A stretch of 37,481 bases of DNA from a virus, in the IMG/VR virus record IMGVR_UViG_3300042549_001579, positions 1 through 37,481 of that record; one strand, written 5' to 3'. The translations under genes were made by a program, and so were the position numbers. This document shows, in pieces, positions 31,174 through 37,481 of this stretch (positions are counted from its first letter, which is position 1; each line of letters begins with the position of its first letter). The notes under the pieces were generated by a model, which had not been told where the DNA came from, did no database searches, and saw only the letters and a list, made by a program, of their open reading frames with translations.

Positions 31174-31450
31174 TAGGTTTTGGGAGCATCTCAAACACAT
31201 AGAGTTTTCTATTGGTATACCAATCTCAGAAACAAAGATGCTCAATATCCTAGGAGCACTAGAAGATATATATGTGGCACTGGCTAGAGATGACATAGAA
31301 GATGCAACCATGTGCCTCACGGCATTAGGTGCACTACTGGTAGCCTCTAAGTATGACAAGGCAGATGAAGTATGGGAAGAGTTAGTAGTTAAAGAAGCAA
31401 TGCATAACTTCGACAAGCACTTGAAGGAAGTAATAGATGAAGAATCCTAA
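31136..31450 (+). CDS. 104-residue acidic helical protein
   Basis: MSESNNVFPPLDDRFWEHLK, then four helices rich in Ala, Leu and Asp (ILGALEDIYVALARDD, TALGALLVAS, DEVWEELVVKEA). It is all alpha with no Cys clusters. It overlaps the primase gene by 38 bases and the following gene by 14. The function is unknown; a replication accessory role is suggested only by its location. Confidence 0.6.
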   Translation: MSESNNVFPPLDDRFWEHLKHIEFSIGIPISETKMLNILGALEDIYVALARDDIEDATMCLTALGALLVASKYDKADEVWEELVVKEAMHNFDKHLKEVIDEES

Positions 31451-31754
31451 GAACGCATCACAGATTATGGATGAACTGTACTCGGTACTAGTACGCAAGC
31501 ATGCTGACTACGGCCCACTGAACATATCAGGTGCACCTGGTGGTGCTATGAATGGACTACGAGTACGCATGTATGACAAACTTGCACGGCTTAACAACCT
31601 AGTAGATACAGGCGACACGCCGAACTACGAAAGTATTGAAGATACCCTGATTGACCTAGCAAACTATGCCATAATAGGTTTACTAGTCCAACGTGGACAA
31701 TGGGAAGGCGTACCTAATGGCGCAGCGAAGCAGACGGATAGTAGTCCTCAGTGA
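31437..31754 (+). CDS. Nucleotide-modification-associated domain 1 protein (DUF1599-like)
   Basis: A 105-residue helical protein with RKHADYGPLNI, GLRVRMYDKLARLNNL, ESIEDTLIDLANYAII, the successive acidic motifs of the domain often fused or adjacent to thymidylate-type and nucleotide-modifying enzymes in phages. It resembles the MazG-like all-alpha nucleotide-binding fold but is a family in its own right. It may act on the nucleotide pool; no modifying enzyme is visible next to it. It overlaps the phosphatase gene by 38 bases. Confidence 0.7.
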   Translation: MKNPKNASQIMDELYSVLVRKHADYGPLNISGAPGGAMNGLRVRMYDKLARLNNLVDTGDTPNYESIEDTLIDLANYAIIGLLVQRGQWEGVPNGAAKQTDSSPQ

Positions 31755-32466
31755 CTTACAGATTCCGTACCAAGACAACCGAATAGTAGACGCAACACTT
31801 CAATTCATCAGGGATTATAAACCAGATGAACTCTGGTGTGTAGGAGATGAACTAGATGCACCCGAACCTAGTCGTTGGAACAAAGGTATGGCGGGTGAAT
31901 ATGCAGAAACATTACAAGACAGTATAGATTTAACGCACGAAACAATGGCTAGTTACCGTAAAGCATTAGGTAACAAGCCATTTGTCATTCAACGCAGCAA
32001 TCATACTGACCGCATTGATACATACATACGCAAGTATGCACCAGCATTTCAATCACTTGATTCATTAAAGATTGAAACACTACTAGGCTACGACAAGTTG
32101 GGTATCACATACCTTCATAAAATGAAGGAACTATTACCTGGTTGGGTAATGGCACATGGAGATGAAGGCGCACTTAACCGTGCACCTGGTGCTACTGCAC
32201 TTAACTTAGCAAGACGACTAGGCAAATCAGTAGTGTGTGGACACACACATAGGGTTGGCTTACAACATGAGACATCAGGAATGTATGGAAAAACCAGTAC
32301 TTTATACGGGTTAGAAGTCGGTCACATGATGGATATGTCACAGGCTCACTACCTAACATCAGGTTCTGCCAACTGGCAGCACGGCATAGGCATACTTGTA
32401 GAGACTAACCGCAAAGTTACTCCATTTGCAGTGCCTATCGTCAATGGTGAGGTACACATTCCCTAA
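31717..32466 (+). CDS. Calcineurin-like metallophosphoesterase
   Basis: A 249-residue protein from the ATG at 31717 (GGAAGG eight bases upstream); an earlier GTG frame start has no such site. The metallophosphatase motifs are present in order: VLSDLQIPY (residues 10-18), GDELD (43-47), SNHTDR (94-99), VMAHGDEG and GHTHR. The first motif is DxQ instead of the usual DxH, which removes a classic metal ligand. The substrate (cyclic nucleotide, nucleic acid end or other phosphate) cannot be told. TAATG couples it to the sigma-factor gene. Confidence 0.8.
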   Translation: MAQRSRRIVVLSDLQIPYQDNRIVDATLQFIRDYKPDELWCVGDELDAPEPSRWNKGMAGEYAETLQDSIDLTHETMASYRKALGNKPFVIQRSNHTDRIDTYIRKYAPAFQSLDSLKIETLLGYDKLGITYLHKMKELLPGWVMAHGDEGALNRAPGATALNLARRLGKSVVCGHTHRVGLQHETSGMYGKTSTLYGLEVGHMMDMSQAHYLTSGSANWQHGIGILVETNRKVTPFAVPIVNGEVHIP

Positions 32467-33089
32467 TGTCTTACATTGAAAACTATAATTATTTAGTACA
32501 GCAACTCGCTAGTGAGTATGCTAAACGCTATACTATGGTAGAGCGTGATGACATAGCACAGGAGATGTGGGTATGGTTTGTCGGTCATCCCCATAAGTAC
32601 AAAGAATGGTCTGCACTAGAGCAGAAAGATTGCGACAAAGTAATAGCAAAGTCATTACGCAATGCATCTCTTAAGTTTTGTGAAAGAGAAAAAGCAAAGC
32701 ACAGTGGCTATCAATCATCTGATTTATATTATTATGATGCGTCAGTAATAGAAGCGTTCTTACCTTCTATCATTAGCAACTCATATGAAATGCCAAGCAA
32801 GATACAAGACCTAAACGCCAACTCTGGTAGCAGTGTTCTTAGTGAAGGTAACAACTGGCTAACGTTACGCTCAGATATAGAGAAGGCTTACAACAGACTT
32901 AGCGAAGCCAAGCAGAATGTACTACGGCTACGCTTCAGCGTTGAGCAGCCTGACTGGACAGAGTTAAGCAAGGATATGGATAGCACACCAGATGGTGCGC
33001 GTATGAAAGTACAACGAGCAGTCAACTCTATTATCAAAGTACTAGGTGGCTGGAAGCCATATAGAGATGATGATTCAACCAGTGTTTGA
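32466..33089 (+). CDS. Phage-encoded sigma-70-like factor
   Basis: A 207-residue protein. Residues 10-75 resemble sigma region 2 (TMVERDDIAQEMWVWFV, then KSLRNASLKFCEREK), and residues 143-195 form region 4 with a helix-turn-helix (LSEAKQNVLRLRFS, DWTELSKDMDSTPDGARMKVQRA). The two are joined by a flexible Ser/Asn linker, the two-domain layout of ECF-type factors. It would direct host RNA polymerase to phage promoters, most plausibly the late operon. No anti-sigma gene is seen. The neighbours are zinc ribbons and WhiB, so the block is a transcription-control module. Confidence 0.75.
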   Translation: MSYIENYNYLVQQLASEYAKRYTMVERDDIAQEMWVWFVGHPHKYKEWSALEQKDCDKVIAKSLRNASLKFCEREKAKHSGYQSSDLYYYDASVIEAFLPSIISNSYEMPSKIQDLNANSGSSVLSEGNNWLTLRSDIEKAYNRLSEAKQNVLRLRFSVEQPDWTELSKDMDSTPDGARMKVQRAVNSIIKVLGGWKPYRDDDSTSV

Positions 33090-33264
33090 CCTTCAAGGTA
33101 AACCTACTTTTGCCTGCATATGCGGGTGTAAGATGTTCAAGGTCATAGTCATGTGGGACGAAGAAACCAGAGCAGTTGGCTGGTATGATTTAAAACAAGA
33201 ATGCATTGAGTGCGGTACATTAACTACCGCACCAACAGAAATAGACGGAGACGACTGTGCCTAA
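33067..33264 (+). CDS. 65-residue zinc-ribbon protein
   Basis: From the ATG at 33067, with a second ATG immediately after it: MMIQPVFDLQGKPTF, then CICGCKMFKVI and QECIECGTL. The paired CxC/CxxC motifs around a beta segment form a zinc ribbon like those that contact RNA polymerase or nucleic acids. It overlaps the sigma-factor end by 23 bases. The start is uncertain by one codon. Confidence 0.65.
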   Translation: MMIQPVFDLQGKPTFACICGCKMFKVIVMWDEETRAVGWYDLKQECIECGTLTTAPTEIDGDDCA

Positions 33265-33418
33265 CTATGACTTCAAATGTAATACTTGTAATACAATACT
33301 TGAAGTGCAAGACCCAGCGCCACTGCCATGTACCTTGTGTGGCAACACAATGGTACGCATCTGGACATCTATTGCCGTAAAGTTTAACGGCAGTGGATTC
33401 TATTCAACAGGAGGATAA
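33257..33418 (+). CDS. FmdB-like zinc-ribbon protein
   Basis: A 53-residue product with a GTG start at 33257, overlapping the previous stop by eight bases. MPNYDFKCNTCNTIL (CxxC), then PCTLCGN (CxxC) and a tail WTSIAVKFNGSGFYST, which is the layout of FmdB-family putative regulatory zinc ribbons that end in a GxGFY-type motif. Its function is not firmly known. It lies directly upstream of the WhiB gene, with no gap. Confidence 0.75.
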   Translation: MPNYDFKCNTCNTILEVQDPAPLPCTLCGNTMVRIWTSIAVKFNGSGFYSTGG

Positions 33419-33679
33419 ATGTATAAACCCAGTGACACACCTAATTGTGAGTCAACAGATACTGACTTGTTCTTTGTACCAGAAGGACAAGGCACATACC
33501 CTGAATTAAAAGCACTTAAGAAGATTTGCGGGTCATGTGTAGTACAAAAAGAATGTCTTGACTATGCAATGAAGTACAGTGTGATGGGTTACTGGGGTAA
33601 TACTACTGAGAATCAACGCCACAAAATGCGGCGACAACTTAATATCGAACCAATACCAATGTATCTAACATACAAGTAG
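33419..33679 (+). CDS. whiB: WhiB-family transcription factor
   Basis: An 86-residue protein with the four WhiB cysteines (Cys10, Cys37, Cys40, Cys46: CGSCVVQKEC) that hold a [4Fe-4S] cluster, the turn GYWGN (canonical G-V/I-W-G-G), and a basic segment RHKMRR for DNA contact. AGGAGG lies five bases upstream. WhiB proteins bind region 4 of the primary sigma factor and are exclusive to Actinobacteria and their phages, which identifies the host group. It may block host genes or reprogramme the polymerase. Confidence 0.92.
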   Translation: MYKPSDTPNCESTDTDLFFVPEGQGTYPELKALKKICGSCVVQKECLDYAMKYSVMGYWGNTTENQRHKMRRQLNIEPIPMYLTYK

Positions 33680-33687
33680 GAGGAACT

Positions 33688-33846
33688 ATGGAACTATATA
33701 TTAGCATAGCACTAGGTATCATGCTAGGAGAACTAGGCAAGGAACTTATCTATCGAATCCAGAATCTATGGTGGTCTTTTAGAAACCGTAACAAACTTAA
33801 GCCTGACTTCTTCAACTGGGACACTGAAGAACTACTAGAGAAATAA
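33688..33846 (+). CDS. 52-residue membrane-associated protein
   Basis: MELYISIALGIMLGELGKEL gives a short hydrophobic or amphipathic N-terminal helix, followed by a basic aromatic stretch (QNLWWSFRNRNK) and an acidic end. The Shine-Dalgarno AGGAGG is six bases upstream. It is the last rightward gene, eight bases before the terminator, and probably peripheral to the membrane. The function is unknown. Confidence 0.6.
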   Translation: MELYISIALGIMLGELGKELIYRIQNLWWSFRNRNKLKPDFFNWDTEELLEK

Positions 33847-33853
33847 AAAAAGA

Positions 33854-33888
33854 ACCCCACTCCCTGTGTCAATACAGGGTAGTGGGGT
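33854..33888. terminator. Bidirectional terminator between convergent operons
   Basis: ACCCCACT-CCCTGT pairs with ACAGGG-(T)-AGTGGGGT, 14 base pairs with one bulge and a six-base loop. In the minus direction a TTCTTTTTTT tract follows, ideal for ending the late transcript; in the plus direction the stem is followed by CTTCTAGTCTCT. A second stem, GGGGC/GCCCC (33903-33918), is 14 bases further on. The element separates the two converging units. Confidence 0.88.
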
Positions 33889-33929
33889 CTTCTAGTCTCT
33901 ACGGGGCTGCTAGGCCCCTTAAAACGGTA

Positions 33930-34115
33930 TTACTTTGAACCGCGACCAAAATCTGTAGCGGATGGGTCTAGCCATTTAAGGACTGGACCAGCCACACCAG
34001 CAAGTGCAGCAGCAGCAAGAGTCTTTGGATTCGTCTCGCCAGTCATATAGATAGCCACTACCGCAGCAGCGGCAGCACGGAACCAAGTAAGTGCTAGTTG
34101 TTTGAATTGCTCCAT
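33930..34115 (-). CDS. Holin-like membrane protein
   Basis: A 61-residue protein with two weak hydrophobic segments (FRAAAAAVVAIYM and TLAAAALAGVAGPVL) joined by a short polar turn, and a basic C-terminal tail ending RGSK. The layout and the WLDPS...FGRGSK end are typical of small holins of actinophages. Next to the M15-type endolysin gene at the end of the late operon, it likely opens the membrane for the enzyme. Confidence 0.65.
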   Translation of the reverse strand: MEQFKQLALTWFRAAAAAVVAIYMTGETNPKTLAAAALAGVAGPVLKWLDPSATDFGRGSK

Positions 34116-34132
34116 TATATCCTCCTATAGGA

Positions 34133-34624
34133 TTAGGACTTTGCCCCGTGTAACTTACAGCAGGTGCAAACTTCGGTCTTATATGCTTTCTTTGCAGGCA
34201 TAGAACTCAAGGCTGCAACGATTTGATTAATAGTTTTAGGTGTGTTCATCCACCAAAACCAAGGAGAAGTATCGGTACCCATAGCGGACTCAATAGAAAT
34301 ATGTAGATGCTTGTTATGAGGATTAGACCCAGTGTACCGTCTGTTTCCCAACTTGCTTTTTTCTTTAGACCAAATCTTTCCTTGAAAGATAAGGTACTTA
34401 ACTCTCTTGTCTTCTTTAAGTTTTTCAAAAATGTCAACACAATCAATACCATTTTCGGGGTCGTGAGTTAAATCAACAGCCAACCCTGTGTTGTGGTCAG
34501 ATGTTGGACTCTGTTTCATATGCGCTGCTGATGGCAGTAACCCATCGCTTGCCTTCTTGCGCTTAGGGCGCAAGGCTGTTGCTTGTCTTAGTACTGCTAT
34601 AGCAGCAGGTGTTGCTTTACTCAT
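34133..34624 (-). CDS. Endolysin, M15-type D,D/L,D-peptidase
   Basis: A 163-residue protein from the ATG at 34624 (GGGAAG nine bases upstream). The zinc-peptidase signature is SDHNTGLAVDL (His44 and Asp51) and NKHLHIS (His108), as in VanY/M15 carboxypeptidase-like endolysins that cut cross-links or stem peptides in the cell wall. The N-terminal 35 residues (MSKATPAAIAVLRQ, RKKASDGLLPS) form a typical lead-in. A C-terminal CTCCKLH may bind another metal. There is no signal peptide, so it needs a holin, and two holin-like genes surround it. Confidence 0.8.
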   Translation of the reverse strand: MSKATPAAIAVLRQATALRPKRKKASDGLLPSAAHMKQSPTSDHNTGLAVDLTHDPENGIDCVDIFEKLKEDKRVKYLIFQGKIWSKEKSKLGNRRYTGSNPHNKHLHISIESAMGTDTSPWFWWMNTPKTINQIVAALSSMPAKKAYKTEVCTCCKLHGAKS

Positions 34625-34703
34625 CGTCTTCATCTTCCCAATCACTAGGGTCAATGTTAGGTGTTACTGGGTCCCACATTGGTTCAGGCACAATAAATCC
34701 CAT
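34617..34703 (-). CDS. 28-residue acidic micro-protein
   Basis: MGFIVPEPMWDPVTPN followed by IDPSDWEDEDDE. It has a TAATG junction with the preceding gene and its stop lies within the first codons of the endolysin gene (eight-base overlap), the arrangement of a coupled leader. Its extreme size leaves doubt, but the junctions at both ends support translation. It may mainly serve to deliver ribosomes to the endolysin start. Confidence 0.5.
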   Translation of the reverse strand: MGFIVPEPMWDPVTPNIDPSDWEDEDDE

Positions 34704-34897
34704 TACTTACCTGCAATCAATGCATACAAATCATCAATACGTTTTTCCATACGAGCCATAGAATCCTTCATTGAACTACCACCATTGGGTTTGAGTTCGT
34801 TAAGATAATGTTTGACCATCCACCTAATGCCACCCGCAATCGCTGAGAAGATTGCTATGACGGCTACTGCCACGGTTAGATAGTCTTTTAATTCCAT
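34703..34897 (-). CDS. Single-pass membrane protein, holin or antiholin candidate
   Basis: A 64-residue protein: one transmembrane helix at about residues 6-28 (YLTVAVAVIAIFSAIAGGI), then a soluble coiled coil (SMKDSMARMEKRIDDLYAL). This one-helix plus coiled-coil shape is common among holins, antiholins and spanin-like proteins. It is just upstream of the endolysin. The exact role, partner of the 61-residue holin-like protein or separate holin, cannot be decided by eye. Confidence 0.6.
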   Translation of the reverse strand: MELKDYLTVAVAVIAIFSAIAGGIRWMVKHYLNELKPNGGSSMKDSMARMEKRIDDLYALIAGK

Positions 34898-36852
34898 TAT
34901 ACTGTCCTGACTGTTATCTCTATGATGCCACCAAAACCATCAAAGCGTTTATCGGGCGGTGTCATACGGGTGAATGTGACTTGTTCGATTACTGCTTGTC
35001 GTGATTCTCCTGTTGTTAAGTCTTGCCAAGTCAGAACATCGCCTGTCTTTTCAATCTCTTCTAGTAATTGGATACGCTCGAAGGCTCTGCCTTCAAACCC
35101 AACTACAGTATTAAACCTATCTGTTTCAATATCAAAACAGTAGACAGGAAAACGAATGACTCTATTGCGTGGAGTAGCAATGGTTGCTTTTGTCTGGTAT
35201 CCCTTAAAGGTTGGACCAGTGGTTGTATCAGTTGCATCACGATTAAGTGTAAACTTATAAGCAAGAAACTCTTGTGCTACTTCAGGTTGAGATGTAGTTA
35301 CTTCTACTGCGCCTACTTCTGAGTTATAAGTAATGTGGTCATACTGTGTTTCAGTACCACTTGCCTCTGTAGCAAGAGATGATAGTGTAAACTCACCAGA
35401 TGTAAATGTACCGCGTCCAATAAGACGCTTGTAGTTCTTAGGTTCTAGGGTAGAGAAACGAATCTTACCTGTACTTATAGAGCCAGATGATGCTAAGACT
35501 GTAGTTGACTGAACGGCTATGCCGTTGCTGCCTGATGTAGTAAAGGCTAGTTGGTTAGTGTTACCTATAAAATCTACGCTAGTTGCGTATCCAGTAGCAG
35601 TACTGAGGTAGGTATCCTTAGCATAAGCAAAGCGTAGAGATTCAATCTCTGTGCCTAGGTCAATGCGATAGAGTCCAGCATAACCACCAATTGTACCAGT
35701 TGCCCAGACATACTTATCACGGAATGCAAAGTCATAGACACCATTAGTGTCTTCAAATATCAACGGACCGTAGGACAAGTCACCAGTTGTATCTGAGATA
35801 CTAGCCACACGCATACCCTTATTGGTACCAATCATCAAGTAACCAAGGTATGACTCAATCTTATAAACTATCTCCCCAATTGGTAATTGCGCTGCTACAA
35901 TCCCTGATGTCAGGGTAGGCATAACACCAGCAGTAGATAGAACAAACTTGTAGATAGCAGAGTTACCGCCAAGGTAACCAGCGGCATAGATAGCAGAGCC
36001 ACCTTCAGAGATAGATGACCAAGTCCAGTCAGCATTTGGATGCGTGTATGTAGCAGTCGGTAAAGCGTGAGAAGAACCTTTAGCATTAGTTAACTCATAA
36101 ACAGATGCACCGATACCTGCAACAAGACGTTGTTTAACCCAAGCCAGTACTACTTTTTCACTGCCAGTATTATAATACGCTGAGTATCCAGATGTAGGTG
36201 TATCAATCTCACCTGTATAAATATGGTCATTGTCAGCAACAAACAAGTGTGCGCCATCAGTTGCAATTGCAAGCGTAGCCGTATCTAGTCCAGCAGTAAC
36301 TACATGTGTATATGTAACTGCAGTACCACTAGCAGTGTAATTATTAATAGTTGTATTTGCTGGTGTCCAACCAAGTATTTTATTTGTAGAGCCATCAACA
36401 ATAGATAGCACCTTGTATACACCAGTAGTAACACCAGTCATATTGGCTGTCTCTTTAAGAAGAGTTACTTGTCCTTTAGTCCACACATCTACATTGTCTG
36501 AGTCAGCAAAGCGATAGTTAACTGTTTCACCTGCAGATGGGTCATAGAACTTAATGCCTGTGCCATTGTGGAAAGAAGACTGGCTTCTTAGCCAGAAACC
36601 AGTGAGCGACTGCTCACCTGGTTCTGTGCCAATATCTGATTGTTCCTTGCGAAACGGTGCAGTCTGGCGGATGTATGGACGAGCATCACTGATAGCGTAG
36701 AAGAATGGAAGTCCACCTACTGCCACATCATATGACTCATTAGTGTTCTGCCAAGTAGAACTAGATGAAACAATACCTAAGTCAACAGCAATAGCACGAC
36801 CAATGCTGGCAGTTGCAGAGCCTCTACCTTCGGTTATATCTCTCGTTGCCAC
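34897..36852 (-). CDS. Beta-propeller-like tail protein
   Basis: A 651-residue beta-rich protein with recurring units of the propeller type: LAIATDGAHLFVADNDHIYTG, SEGGSAIYAAGYLGGNSAIYKF, EDTNGVYDFAFRDKYVWATG and AGLYRIDLG. The N-terminal part starts MATRDITEGRGSATAS. The last 100 residues form a different domain with EGRAFERIQLLEEI and a strand-rich end. Such proteins are usually part of the tail tip or a receptor-binding adaptor. It precedes the lysis genes and is coupled by TAATG. Confidence 0.6.
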   Translation of the reverse strand: MATRDITEGRGSATASIGRAIAVDLGIVSSSSTWQNTNESYDVAVGGLPFFYAISDARPYIRQTAPFRKEQSDIGTEPGEQSLTGFWLRSQSSFHNGTGIKFYDPSAGETVNYRFADSDNVDVWTKGQVTLLKETANMTGVTTGVYKVLSIVDGSTNKILGWTPANTTINNYTASGTAVTYTHVVTAGLDTATLAIATDGAHLFVADNDHIYTGEIDTPTSGYSAYYNTGSEKVVLAWVKQRLVAGIGASVYELTNAKGSSHALPTATYTHPNADWTWSSISEGGSAIYAAGYLGGNSAIYKFVLSTAGVMPTLTSGIVAAQLPIGEIVYKIESYLGYLMIGTNKGMRVASISDTTGDLSYGPLIFEDTNGVYDFAFRDKYVWATGTIGGYAGLYRIDLGTEIESLRFAYAKDTYLSTATGYATSVDFIGNTNQLAFTTSGSNGIAVQSTTVLASSGSISTGKIRFSTLEPKNYKRLIGRGTFTSGEFTLSSLATEASGTETQYDHITYNSEVGAVEVTTSQPEVAQEFLAYKFTLNRDATDTTTGPTFKGYQTKATIATPRNRVIRFPVYCFDIETDRFNTVVGFEGRAFERIQLLEEIEKTGDVLTWQDLTTGESRQAVIEQVTFTRMTPPDKRFDGFGGIIEITVRTV

Positions 36853-36861
36853 TATTGCTCC

Positions 36862-36948
36862 TTAATACGGTAGTAAATCTGTTTCATCTATAGCATCATC
36901 TATTGTGCGAGCAGGCTGATGAGAGCAACTACCACACTGGTAACACAT
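36862..36948 (-). CDS. 28-residue Cys-rich micro-protein
   Basis: MCYQCGSCSHQPARTIDD and a short acidic end. Three Cys and one His within nine residues could bind one metal. The ATG shares a base with the previous TAA (TAATG), and the stop is nine bases before the propeller-protein start. It is tiny but well placed in the operon; related phages carry similar Cys-rich leaders. Confidence 0.5.
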   Translation of the reverse strand: MCYQCGSCSHQPARTIDDAIDETDLLPY

Positions 36949-37181
36949 TATTTAGTTAATGCTGCAATTTCGTCAGCAGTCAAACCAAGAGTAGTCAACT
37001 TAGACTGTGCTGATTCTTTAGCAGCAAGTGCTGCTGCATCTGCTGCTTCACGCTCTGCTTGTTCAATAGCATATGCTGCTGCATCTACTTCACGTTGTGC
37101 AATTTCTTCACCTGTTAGTGGAACCTCGGCTACTACGCCAGTCTCACAGTTGACGATGATTTTAGTTAGTGTCTCTGACAT
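36948..37181 (-). CDS. Alanine-rich helical tail-operon protein
   Basis: A 77-residue protein: a short beta hairpin (LTKIIVNCETGVVAEVPLTG), then a long Ala/Glu helix and the end GLTADEIAALTK. Proteins with this GLT..EI.AL end are common beside tail-fibre genes in aquatic phages and may assist fibre assembly. AAGGAG is eight bases upstream. It is coupled by TAATG to both neighbours. Confidence 0.6.
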   Translation of the reverse strand: MSETLTKIIVNCETGVVAEVPLTGEEIAQREVDAAAYAIEQAEREAADAAALAAKESAQSKLTTLGLTADEIAALTK

Positions 37182-37481
37182 TAGTTTATCTCCTTGATTA
37201 TTGGTTTCCAGTCGGTTAATTCTTCATCCCACTCATACATCAATCCATCAGTAGGGTATTCAATTGGTGCTTTCCATTGGCAAGTATCTTCATCTAGTAG
37301 CCAAGAGTTAAATGGCTTTGGTGCAATGAAGGCATCACGGTCTGCATCGTATGAATAACCAATACCTGCATAGTTCTTGCGGATGTTGCCGTTGTAACTT
37401 GTCTTGACCCAAGTACCGCCAAGTGCGTTGAAGAAGGCTTCGCCTTCATCTCCATAGTTAGGTCCTACTAGAACGCGTAGG
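37181..37481 (-). CDS. Structural protein, 5' end cut by window edge
   Basis: The last 99 residues of a leftward gene. GGTWVKTSYNGNIRKNYAGIG, YDADRDAFIAPKPFNSW and DEDTCQWKAPIEYPTDG are strongly conserved in a phage protein family of unknown detailed function, usually found with tail genes. By comparison with family members only about 15-25 N-terminal residues are missing. The stop overlaps the next ATG (TAATG). Confidence 0.7.
   Translation of the reverse strand, partial: LRVLVGPNYGDEGEAFFNALGGTWVKTSYNGNIRKNYAGIGYSYDADRDAFIAPKPFNSWLLDEDTCQWKAPIEYPTDGLMYEWDEELTDWKPIIKEIN

Noticed and set aside
1-37481. CRISPR arrays, insertion sequences, integrase or attachment sites
   Set aside because: No regularly spaced direct repeats, transposase motifs or tyrosine/serine recombinase signatures were seen.

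Overview
The window is most of the genome of a lytic, tailed double-stranded DNA phage that probably infects an actinobacterium. The host evidence is a phage-encoded WhiB-type iron-sulfur protein at 33419-33679 and a DUF4192-type protein at 25515-26054, both characteristic of Actinobacteria and their phages. The DNA is visibly AT-leaning and many virion proteins resemble those of uncultured aquatic actinophages, so an AT-leaning aquatic actinobacterium (the freshwater Nanopelagicales type) is the best guess. That last step is inference. I see no integrase, repressor, tRNA, CRISPR array or insertion sequence.

Layout. Two transcription units diverge from a gene-free region at 21619-22580. Leftward, the late operon runs from the terminase large subunit (19726-21618) through a LysM protein, the portal, two small proteins, four large virion proteins (7833-16526), a scaffold-like protein and an N4-gp56-type major capsid protein (6250-7194). 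It then continues with a string of tiny lysine-rich proteins, a glycosyltransferase and a methyltransferase, a neck or tail protein and a repeat-rich tail fibre, and runs off the left edge. The right end (37481 down to 33930) is also leftward: a truncated structural gene, a helical protein, a propeller-like tail protein, two holin-like membrane proteins and an M15-type endolysin. The late operon therefore probably wraps round the window ends, as in a circularly permuted genome, with a short stretch missing. A strong hairpin terminator at 33854-33888 separates it from the converging early operon.

Rightward, 22581-33846 carries about 30 early genes, many overlapping by a few bases. They include two putative OB-fold proteins, several miniature zinc-ribbon proteins, a membrane-anchored transglycosylase, DUF4192 and DUF932 proteins, a RecB/Cas4-like nuclease, a zinc protein, a DnaB/RecA-like helicase ATPase, a Holliday-junction-resolvase-like nuclease, a primase split into zinc-finger and TOPRIM reading frames, a nucleotide-modification-associated protein and a metallophosphatase. 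The block ends with a sigma factor, two zinc ribbons and WhiB. No DNA polymerase is present, so the host polymerase or genes in the missing stretch must supply it.

Working model: early genes take over and replicate DNA with a small helicase-primase-nuclease set. The sigma factor and WhiB protein at the end of that operon could then redirect host RNA polymerase to the late promoter region upstream of the terminase. The most unusual non-coding features are a nested, fully stacked inverted repeat at 22422-22526 inside a hairpin-dense region, an H-type pseudoknot upstream of 27152, and large leader hairpins in front of several early genes.
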